Shown: one piece after another, positions 7,471-13,568 of the stretch
Layout of the letters: every line of letters starts with the position of its first letter
How positions within the stretch are numbered: position 1 is the stretch's first letter
IMG/VR virus record: IMGVR_UViG_3300018080_000318
Location: 1 to 39,891 of that record
Direction: 5' to 3' (one strand)
DNA length: 39,891 bases
Origin: a virus
Notes under the pieces: generated by a model
What the model was told of the DNA's origin: nothing
Database searches by the model: none
The model's input: the letters and a program-made list of their open reading frames with translations, nothing else
Program-made: the position numbers and the translations under genes

Positions 7471-8635
7471 AAACGCTCAAGGGAAAAGCTCAGTCCTCGA
7501 CTCTATTATGTACGCTCTCGCCGGAAACCGCTCGATCCCGAGCGAGCCGATCCGGAAAGGAGAGGACCGAGCGGAGGTAAAGGTTACGCTCGACGATATT
7601 ACGATTACTCGAGTAATCACTCATAAAACCGATCGACTCGAGGTCAAGGGATCCGACGGGAAAAAGTTTACGAAACCTCAAGCGATTTTAGACGAGCTCG
7701 TCTCGAGACTTACTTTCGATCCGCTCGCTTTCGCTCGCCTGGGCTCGACGGCCGTCGGGATCCGCGAACAAACCGCGATCGTAAAGGAGCTCGCCGAGAT
7801 CGACTTTACGGAGCTCGACGAGGAGCTCCAGGATCTCCAGGAGGAAAAGAGAGACGTCGGACGGGATCTCAAGAAAGCGAGAGCGATCCTCGAGGATACT
7901 CCCGAGCCGGAGGAGACTCCGGAGGGAGAGGTCGTCGTTTCGGATCTCCTGGCCGCGATCAAAGAGGGTAACGATATCAACTCGAGGTATCAAGATATCG
8001 TCGACTCGCTCGCCGAGAGGGAGAGAGCAATTATCGACTCTAAGGCCGAGATCGAGAGACTCGAGAAAGAGATCCTCGATTATAAGAAAGATATCGAGAT
8101 CCATAAGGCCGAGATCGAGGAGGAGAAAAAAGATCTCCAGGCTATCGAGCCGGTCGACGTCGAGGCTCTCGAGGAAAAGCTCCAGGACGCCGAGCGTATA
8201 AATAGGACTTTCGCTCAAGCTCAAGACTTTACGATCGCTCGCGATAATGTCGTTACTTGCGAGGACCGCGTAAAGAGTATCTCGAAAGAGATCCAGGAGA
8301 TCGAGTCGAAAAAGAAAGAGCTCGTCTCCTCCGCGAAAATGCCGATCGACGATCTCGGTATAAATGATCTCGGAGAGATTACTTTCGCCGGAGTCCCGTT
8401 TACTCAATGCTCGAGCGCGGAGCAACTTAAGATCTCGGTCGCGATCGGGATCTCTCTAAACCCGAAACTCCGGATAATGCTTATCCGAGACGGCTCCCTC
8501 CTGGACGACGATAACCTCGAGATCGTAAAAGCGATCGCTAAAGAGTACGACGCTCAAATCTGGATCGAGGTCGTCCGCGAGGACGAGACTTGTAACGTAA
8601 TAATCGAGGACGGCTCGATAAAGGAGGTCAACTAA
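7370..8635 (+). CDS. SbcC/Rad50-like ABC ATPase
   Basis: A 421-residue protein. Start ATG 7370 follows GAGGAGG. Walker A is GGKNAQGKSS (residues 32-41). A charged coiled coil spans about 175-330. The signature-like SSAEQL (348-353) and a Walker B-like LRIMLIRDG then DDD (367-381) follow. It is much shorter than SbcC and has no CxxC hook. Such small SbcC-like proteins occur beside phage RecT and exonucleases and are thought to help process DNA ends, usually with an SbcD nuclease; no SbcD is visible here. Walker B is degenerate, with Arg-Asp-Gly where SbcC has an Asp-Glu pair, so hydrolysis should not be assumed. Confidence 0.85.
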   Translation: MSKILKLESENVKRIRAIEISPDPEDGVVLVGGKNAQGKSSVLDSIMYALAGNRSIPSEPIRKGEDRAEVKVTLDDITITRVITHKTDRLEVKGSDGKKFTKPQAILDELVSRLTFDPLAFARLGSTAVGIREQTAIVKELAEIDFTELDEELQDLQEEKRDVGRDLKKARAILEDTPEPEETPEGEVVVSDLLAAIKEGNDINSRYQDIVDSLAERERAIIDSKAEIERLEKEILDYKKDIEIHKAEIEEEKKDLQAIEPVDVEALEEKLQDAERINRTFAQAQDFTIARDNVVTCEDRVKSISKEIQEIESKKKELVSSAKMPIDDLGINDLGEITFAGVPFTQCSSAEQLKISVAIGISLNPKLRIMLIRDGSLLDDDNLEIVKAIAKEYDAQIWIEVVREDETCNVIIEDGSIKEVN

Positions 8636-9090
8636 TGCCGGACGGGAAAAATAAAAATCCGGACGTACTTTACGCGGATCTCGTTTCGGATCTCCTGGAT
8701 TACGTCGGAGCCGATAAGGATCCTCGAGTCTCTTTCTCCCGTAACGGAGAGGGAGATATCGTCGGACTATTGACGATCTCTTATCCTGGAGAGGAGAGCG
8801 ACTCTCTTTTCCAGGGAGACGGACCGGACTCGCTTACGGTCGTAAAAAAGCTCGCGTATGATTACGGAGCGTATAATAATTCTATGACTGAGAAAAAGGA
8901 GGCGACTAATGTCGACGGAAAAGAAAGCGAAAGCGTTTCTCGCGGAAAAGAATCCGGTAACGGATCTCCTCAACAAAGTAATGAGGGACGTCCGGACCTG
9001 GGAGGAGGGAAAAGTCCCGATCGTCGAGACGAGGGATCTCCGGCCGGATCTCGAGTACGATCCGAGGATCCTCTCGATAATCAAGACTAA
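8635..9090 (+). CDS. Hypothetical protein, 151 aa
   Basis: Not recognised. Start overlaps the ATPase stop (TAATG). Residues 1-85 look like a small folded domain (VLYADLVSDLLDYVGADKDP, then GLLTISYPG). From about residue 92 the gene overlaps a well-supported second gene in another frame, and its composition turns to Gly/Ser/Asp-rich low complexity. The C-terminal part may therefore be run-on sequence. Function unknown. Confidence 0.55.
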   Translation: MPDGKNKNPDVLYADLVSDLLDYVGADKDPRVSFSRNGEGDIVGLLTISYPGEESDSLFQGDGPDSLTVVKKLAYDYGAYNNSMTEKKEATNVDGKESESVSRGKESGNGSPQQSNEGRPDLGGGKSPDRRDEGSPAGSRVRSEDPLDNQD

Positions 9091-9163
9091 ACTCCAGGAG
9101 GCGATTTTATTCTCGCTCCTCCTTTATCCGAATAAAGTCCAGGAGATCGAGGAGACCGTTTAG
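8909..9163 (+). CDS. Hypothetical small protein, 84 aa
   Basis: Not recognised. A strong AAAAAGGAGG site precedes ATG 8909, and the protein has the regular helix pattern of a folded gene product (VTDLLNKVMRDVRTW, KTKLQEAILFSLLLYP). It overlaps the 3' third of the preceding gene by 182 bases. It ends in TAG, one of only three TAG stops in the window. Confidence 0.65.
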   Translation: MSTEKKAKAFLAEKNPVTDLLNKVMRDVRTWEEGKVPIVETRDLRPDLEYDPRILSIIKTKLQEAILFSLLLYPNKVQEIEETV

Positions 9164-9165
9164 TA

Positions 9166-9720
9166 ATGACTTATAACTTTTACGATCAAAAGAAAAAAGC
9201 GAAACCGATCGAGCGAGCCGTAAAGAAGTTCCTCGAGAGTAATCCGGAGACGGTTTCGGTCGAGGACGTCCGAAAGGAAAAGCTATATCGACTCCTCGAG
9301 ATCGATTTCCTCTGGTATAAAAAAGATCCGTTTCCCTGGGGAGTCGAGGTCAAGGCCGATTTTACGATCTCCGGATCCGGTAACTTTTTTCTCGAGGTAT
9401 GGGAGGACGTCCCGAGTAAATACCCAGGAGGATTTAAACGCTCGCTCGCTCATTACTGGATCATAGTCGACGCCGTAAAAAAGATCCTTTATCTTTTCGA
9501 CGTAAATAACGTCCGCTCATATTGCAGAGATAAAGAAAGGAGGACCGGTAAAAAGTTTTTGACGAAAGATGTAAACTGGAAAATAGATCGGAAAAGAGGA
9601 GTCTCTCGAGGACTATTAGTCCCGGTCCGCGAGCTCCTCGGCGTCGGACTCGTCCGATCTTTCGAGAATTACGAGGAGTCCGGTTTCGTAACGACTGAAA
9701 CTCAAGGTAAATTATTCTAA
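9166..9720 (+). CDS. Putative PD-(D/E)XK-fold endonuclease
   Basis: A 184-residue protein. A restriction-like core is visible: EIDFLW with Asp47, GVEVKAD with Glu61-x-Lys63, and SGNFFLEVW with Glu77. Asp, Glu-x-Lys and a following GN-x-x-x-E strand are the usual layout in this fold. The C-terminal part (VNWKIDRKRGVSRGLLVPVREL) is basic. It would be the third nuclease in this early cluster. Substrate unknown; it could be an endonuclease for host DNA or a second structure-specific nuclease. Confidence 0.6.
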   Translation: MTYNFYDQKKKAKPIERAVKKFLESNPETVSVEDVRKEKLYRLLEIDFLWYKKDPFPWGVEVKADFTISGSGNFFLEVWEDVPSKYPGGFKRSLAHYWIIVDAVKKILYLFDVNNVRSYCRDKERRTGKKFLTKDVNWKIDRKRGVSRGLLVPVRELLGVGLVRSFENYEESGFVTTETQGKLF

Positions 9721-9737
9721 CGAAAGGAGCCTTTATA

Positions 9738-10265
9738 ATGGCTAAGAGTAAACCGACGAAAAAGAAGTCCGCGAAAAATGAGTTATGGGATCCTCCGAAA
9801 ACGGAGACCGAGAAAAAAGCCGAGTCGAAAGGTAAAAAGAAAGCCGGTAAAAAAGCTCCGGCGAAAAAGTCGACCGATAAGAAAAAGAAAAAGATCGGAA
9901 AGACTGTCAAGGTCGCGTCCGACGCGACTCTCCAGGAGCTCGACGTTACTCCTAAATCGGTCGGTATAAAATTCGACGGCTTTACTTTCTCTCCTCTCCA
10001 GATAACGGAGCTCTCTCGAGTCGTCCAGGGAGCCGAGGACGTATCCGTTACGATCAAAAAGAAAAAAGGAGGTTACAAGATCTCCAGTAATGCAAAGATC
10101 GCGGATCTCCGGATCCGTAAGAAAGGAGTCGATCTCGACTTTCGCGGTCTCGATTTCAAAGTTACGGAGATCTCCTCTCTCGTCCAGTATATCAAAAATC
10201 CGGACGGGAAAGGTCAAGAGGTCGTCCGAGTTACGGTCGAGACTATACAACCGACTTTATTTTAA
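9738..10265 (+). CDS. Basic protein with Lys-rich tail and duplicated domain
   Basis: A 175-residue protein, not recognised. Residues 1-57 are almost all Lys/Ala/Pro/Ser, like a histone H1 or nucleoid-protein tail. Residues 61-107 and 116-168 are two copies of one domain, sharing S-x-A, LD/LR-x-x-x-K-x-V-x-x-x-F-x-G-x-x-F, I-x-x-L-x-x-x-V and a final V-x-V-T strand. A DNA-binding or DNA-protecting role fits the composition but is inference. A GAAAGGAG site lies before the ATG. Confidence 0.68.
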   Translation: MAKSKPTKKKSAKNELWDPPKTETEKKAESKGKKKAGKKAPAKKSTDKKKKKIGKTVKVASDATLQELDVTPKSVGIKFDGFTFSPLQITELSRVVQGAEDVSVTIKKKKGGYKISSNAKIADLRIRKKGVDLDFRGLDFKVTEISSLVQYIKNPDGKGQEVVRVTVETIQPTLF

Positions 10266-10283
10266 TCGAGAGGGAGCTCTCTT

Positions 10284-10508
10284 ATGGGTAAAAAGCAACG
10301 TAAAAAACGAGAGGCGAGGGAGCTCCAGGATCTCCAGGATCTCCAGAACGTCGAGACTTTCAACGCTCGACTAAAAGCGGTCCGGAGAGAGTACGGAGCG
10401 AAAGCCTCTCCGACTTGCGGCTTTTGCGGAGGGACGGGGATCCGAGGACTTTATTATCCTCCAGGATCCGACGATCCTAAAGTTACCGTCTGTCGATGTA
10501 CTCAATAA
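10284..10508 (+). CDS. Small zinc-ribbon-like protein, 74 aa
   Basis: Residues 1-40 are a basic, Gln-rich helix. Residues 44-73 contain PTCGFCGGTG and a C-terminal VCRCTQ, giving two CxxC/CxC knuckles of DnaJ-like zinc-ribbon type. It is the last gene before the terminator at 10525, so it closes the early transcription unit. Function unknown; small zinc proteins at early-operon ends are often regulators or host-interaction factors. Confidence 0.68.
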   Translation: MGKKQRKKREARELQDLQDLQNVETFNARLKAVRREYGAKASPTCGFCGGTGIRGLYYPPGSDDPKVTVCRCTQ

Positions 10509-10524
10509 TTTTTACTTTACCTGG

Positions 10525-10561
10525 GAGCCGTTGGGAGTAATCTCGACGGCTCTTTTTTTTT
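10525..10561 (+). terminator. Intrinsic terminator of the early unit
   Basis: Stem GAGCCGT (10525-10531) pairs with ACGGCTC (10546-10552) across a 14-nt loop and is followed directly by nine T residues. It lies 17 bases past the last early stop codon. Confidence 0.88.
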
Positions 10562-10571
10562 ATTCGGGCTC

Positions 10572-10599
10572 TTGACTTTGCCTCGAGAGCTCCTATTAT
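10572..10599 (+). promoter_or_regulatory. Sigma70-type promoter upstream of short hairpin RNA
   Basis: -35 TTGACT (10572-10577) and -10 TATTAT (10594-10599) are separated by 16 bp. Transcription would start near 10606 and meet a terminator at 10639-10671, so its product is only about 65 nt. Confidence 0.72.
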
Positions 10600-10605
10600 G
10601 CGATT

Positions 10606-10671
10606 ATATCCTCGCGTCTAACCCCCCTCTCGGACGCGGCCGGAGCTCAGTAATGGACTCCGGCTTTTTTT
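10606..10671 (+). ncRNA. Candidate small structured RNA
   Basis: A short transcript is predicted between the promoter at 10572 and a terminator ending at 10671. It would fold into two adjacent hairpins. The first has stem CGCGTC (10613-10618) / GACGCG (10633-10638) and a 14-nt loop with six consecutive C residues. The second is the terminator itself. No ORF with a ribosome binding site fits inside. C-rich loops in bacterial regulatory RNAs often pair with G-rich ribosome binding sites; that role here is inference. Alternatively the segment is only a leader that limits upstream transcription. Confidence 0.5.
10639..10671 (+). terminator. Intrinsic terminator of the short RNA
   Basis: GCCGGAG (10639-10645) pairs with CTCCGGC (10658-10664), 12-nt loop, followed by seven T residues. 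It sits between two promoters and six bases before the second -35 box. Confidence 0.85.
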
Positions 10672-10676
10672 ATGCC

Positions 10677-10704
10677 TTGACATATTTTCGGAACGTCGTA
10701 TTAT
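10677..10704 (+). promoter_or_regulatory. Late-unit sigma70-type promoter
   Basis: -35 TTGACA is a perfect consensus (10677-10682), -10 is TATTAT (10699-10704), spacer 16 bp. It drives the late unit beginning at 10760. It shares the -10 box and spacer length of the promoter 105 bp upstream, so both may be read by the same holoenzyme; late expression may need no phage sigma factor. Confidence 0.78.
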
Positions 10705-10759
10705 TTACTCAAGGTCGGAGCCTTTATAATTTTACTATCACTAACGACGAGGAGGAGTT

Positions 10760-11419
10760 ATGTCAAACGCTCAAAAAGGGGATACTAGATCTCCGAAACC
10801 GAAAGCCGGTCCGTTACCGATCGCGAAAACGAAAAAGATCCCGAAAAAGAAAAAGAAGTCCGCGAAAAAGTCCGATCCCGTCCCTCGCTTCAAAGCTCAT
10901 TACACTAAGAAAAAACTCTCGCTCGGAGGTCCGCTTACCGAGAAAGAGGCCGTCGTCCTCCGTTTATTCGAGGTAAAGGACGCGAAAGAGTATACCGTCG
11001 CGGAGCTCGTCGATCGAGTAACTCGTTTCGATGCTATGGAGGTCGTCGTCGTTACTCTCGGGAGGATACCCAGGGAGACGGACGAGCTCGTCTCCAGGCT
11101 CGCTAAAGAGGGTCTCAAGGTTTACGCCGTAACGGACGGAAAGAATCCGTATAACTCGATCGGGAGGACTTTCCATAAGACGCTATACGTCGAGTCCCAG
11201 GATATAAACTCGATCCCGTATATCAGAGAGGCCGATCGCCTCGTCCTGGAGGATACCGGATCTCTCATAATAAAAAACCTCGTAACCTGGGAGATGCTCG
11301 TCAAAGCTAACGAGTATCGGATACTCCCAGGAGAAAAAAGTAACCTGGAGGATCTCGAGGATCTCGTCTCGGTTGCTAATGGTAAAGCCGGTCCCTCCTG
11401 GAGAATTGAGGAGGAGTAA
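10760..11419 (+). CDS. First late gene, hypothetical, 219 aa
   Basis: Not recognised. Start has a strong GGAGGAG site. Residues 1-45 are Lys/Pro-rich and probably disordered. Residues 60-190 look like an alpha/beta domain with alternating strands (AMEVVVVTLGR, GLKVYAVTDG, TLYVES, DRLVLEDTGSLIIKN). It lies just before the terminase small subunit and overlaps its start by one base, so a packaging-associated role is possible by position only. Confidence 0.68.
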   Translation: MSNAQKGDTRSPKPKAGPLPIAKTKKIPKKKKKSAKKSDPVPRFKAHYTKKKLSLGGPLTEKEAVVLRLFEVKDAKEYTVAELVDRVTRFDAMEVVVVTLGRIPRETDELVSRLAKEGLKVYAVTDGKNPYNSIGRTFHKTLYVESQDINSIPYIREADRLVLEDTGSLIIKNLVTWEMLVKANEYRILPGEKSNLEDLEDLVSVANGKAGPSWRIEEE

Positions 11420-11958
11420 TGTCGTCCGATAAGTTTCCCGAAAATGCACAAAATAAAAAAGAGGAGTCTATTACTCCGCTCCAGGCTCAAGCCGTCGAGC
11501 TAATCGCTCAAGGTAAACGAGCGTCGGAGGTTGCGGAGGAGCTCGAGATCTCGAGGAGGACCGTTTACAATTACTTAAAACGTCCGGACTGTGCAAAGTA
11601 TCTTATCAAGCTCGTTACGGCTCACGGAGACGCGGCGAAACGAGCGGCGTCTTTTCACTCGAGGACCGTCGTCGATCGTATGTTACGGATCCTGGAGGGA
11701 AAGCCGATCAAGACTCGAGACGGTAAACGTATTTATCCGTCTCATAAGGATATGATAAGAGCGGCTCAGGTAATTGTAAAGCTCGGAGGTCTCGCCGAGA
11801 CGAAACTCAATATCTCCGGAGAGGTCGCTCATACCGGAGAGATCGAGCTCGAGCTCAAAAATCTAACCGATGAACAATTACGAGAAAGAGCAAAGAGAGC
11901 CGGAGATCGAGTTAACCGGATCCGACGACTTATCGAGGGAGCTCCAGGAGGGAATTAA
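11419..11958 (+). CDS. terS: Terminase small subunit
   Basis: A 179-residue protein. Residues 19-55 form a helix-turn-helix (LQAQAVELIAQGKRASEVAE then ISRRTVYNYLKRPD) as in small terminases that bind pac or cos sites. A central helical region for oligomerisation and a C-terminal acidic/basic tail follow. It directly precedes the large subunit, the usual order. Identification rests on HTH plus position rather than on a conserved catalytic site. Confidence 0.8.
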   Translation: MSSDKFPENAQNKKEESITPLQAQAVELIAQGKRASEVAEELEISRRTVYNYLKRPDCAKYLIKLVTAHGDAAKRAASFHSRTVVDRMLRILEGKPIKTRDGKRIYPSHKDMIRAAQVIVKLGGLAETKLNISGEVAHTGEIELELKNLTDEQLRERAKRAGDRVNRIRRLIEGAPGGN

Positions 11959-13567
11959 CGAGCTCGATAAGATCGAGAGGGAGCTAGTCGCGAGGAGAGC
12001 TCGTCAAAGCAATTACGACGGGCTCCTCGCTTTCCTTTCGACTGTCAAGTTACCTCAGACTCAAGAGCCTTTAGAGTCTCTCTCCGATATGCAACTCGAT
12101 TATACGAGATACCTTTATCTCACCTGGAAAACGTCCGGCCGTCTTTCTATTCGGGCTCCCTGGGGATCCGGAAAAACTATTATCCTCCTCGGTTTCCTCG
12201 CCTGGGTAATCGGTCTAAACCCGTCGATCCGTATTAAGATGATATGCGCGTCGAAAGATCTCGCCGTCGAGAGAGTCGATACAATAAGATCCTGGATCGA
12301 AAACGACGAGGACTATCGCTTTATATTTCCGGAGGTCGTACCTCACCCGAGCGACTGGGGTAAGTCCGGATTTAAGGTCGCTAAAAAGGATCCGATTACT
12401 GGAGAGATTAAGGGACTCGTCGGAGCTACCGATAAAACTCTCTCCGCTTATGGAGTTACGAGCTCCGGTATCGGCGGTCGAGTCGATCTCCTGGTATTTG
12501 ACGATCTTTGCGATCGGAGGGACGTCGACTCTCCGGCTATACGAGCTCAGAGAAAATACCATGTCCGCTCGGTATGGCTCGGACGTCTCGACGTCGGAGG
12601 AGCCGTTATCTCGATCGCGACTCCCTGGCATACCGACGACGCGATCGCTCAGTTTACGAAACCGGAGGAGAAAGACGGCTCCGAGTTTCCGACGATCTCT
12701 TATCAAGTCTCCCAGGATCTCGATCGCTTTATAATCAATTACGAAAACTGGATCGACTCTTTACCGGACGGACCGGATACCCTGGATCTCCCTCCCTGGT
12801 TTATGGGAGTCCCAGGTATGAAAGCGAAAAAAAAGGATCTCGGCTCGAGGGAGTTTCAAAGAGGTTTCCAATTACAGCCGATCGATATAACCGACTGTAT
12901 ATTTTCGCCGGACTGGATCGTCAATTACGAGCTCGAGGATATACTCAAGACTCCAGGATATGTACTCGTCGGACTGGATCCGGCTTACGGTCGACGGGAG
13001 TCCGCGACTCAAAGAGCTAACCGAGGAAAGGAACCGGCTTACTCTGGTATTATTATTTGTCTTAAGACGGCTCTCGGGATTACTTACGTCCTGGATATGG
13101 TATTTACTCGAGCGAAACCGAGCGAGGTCCGAAAGATCGCTCTCAATAAGTGGCTATACTGGACGGACGCGAAACGCTTTCCTCACTGGACCGGCCGACA
13201 ATTTTCTTTCGAGGTCGTCGGAGGAGGTCAAGCGACTTTATACGACGAGCTCCTCGCCGATATGAGAGAGCTCGGGATATCGATCCCTCTCGTCGAATTT
13301 CACCCAGTAGGACCGAAAAACGAGCGGATCGCCGGTATGGTCCCAGAGGTCGAGGACGCTCGGATCCGTTTCCGAGTTTCGGAGGAGTCTCAAAAAAAAT
13401 TAGTCGATCAGTTGACAAGTTTTCCGTTTGGGACGTATATTGACGGAGCGGACGTATTACAGCAAGTCCAGACTTACGCTCGTAATTTGAGCGTCGTATC
13501 TAAAAAGAGGGAGATCGCCGGAGGTAAGAGGACTAAAGGCGGTCAACTAAGGTCGGAGAATTTCTAA
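11870..13567 (+). CDS. terL: Terminase large subunit
   Basis: A 565-residue packaging motor. ATPase domain: Walker A APWGSGKT (96-103), Walker B VDLLVFDD (205-212), coupling motif SIATPWHTDD (248-257). RNase H-like nuclease: LVGLDPAYG with Asp370, FEVVGGGQ with Glu448, and a third acidic site near GTYIDGADV (Asp525/Asp528). It translocates DNA into the prohead and cuts it. ATG 11870 overlaps the small subunit by 89 bases and lacks a clear ribosome binding site; GGAGGGAATT near 11947 is a possible alternative initiation region with a non-standard codon. All catalytic residues are present. Confidence 0.95.
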   Translation: MNNYEKEQREPEIELTGSDDLSRELQEGINELDKIERELVARRARQSNYDGLLAFLSTVKLPQTQEPLESLSDMQLDYTRYLYLTWKTSGRLSIRAPWGSGKTIILLGFLAWVIGLNPSIRIKMICASKDLAVERVDTIRSWIENDEDYRFIFPEVVPHPSDWGKSGFKVAKKDPITGEIKGLVGATDKTLSAYGVTSSGIGGRVDLLVFDDLCDRRDVDSPAIRAQRKYHVRSVWLGRLDVGGAVISIATPWHTDDAIAQFTKPEEKDGSEFPTISYQVSQDLDRFIINYENWIDSLPDGPDTLDLPPWFMGVPGMKAKKKDLGSREFQRGFQLQPIDITDCIFSPDWIVNYELEDILKTPGYVLVGLDPAYGRRESATQRANRGKEPAYSGIIICLKTALGITYVLDMVFTRAKPSEVRKIALNKWLYWTDAKRFPHWTGRQFSFEVVGGGQATLYDELLADMRELGISIPLVEFHPVGPKNERIAGMVPEVEDARIRFRVSEESQKKLVDQLTSFPFGTYIDGADVLQQVQTYARNLSVVSKKREIAGGKRTKGGQLRSENF

Positions 13568-13568
13568 A

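Noticed and set aside
7688-8425. Long - strand ORF (and many other - strand ORFs over 100 codons)
   Set aside because: They mirror strongly coding + strand genes, have no ribosome binding sites, and their products are repetitive Leu/Asp/Arg-rich. The scarcity of stop codons on the other frames follows from the base composition.
10572-10976. ORF in the control island
   Set aside because: It begins with TTG in the -35 box and crosses a terminator and promoter; it overlaps the well-supported gene at 10760 in another frame.
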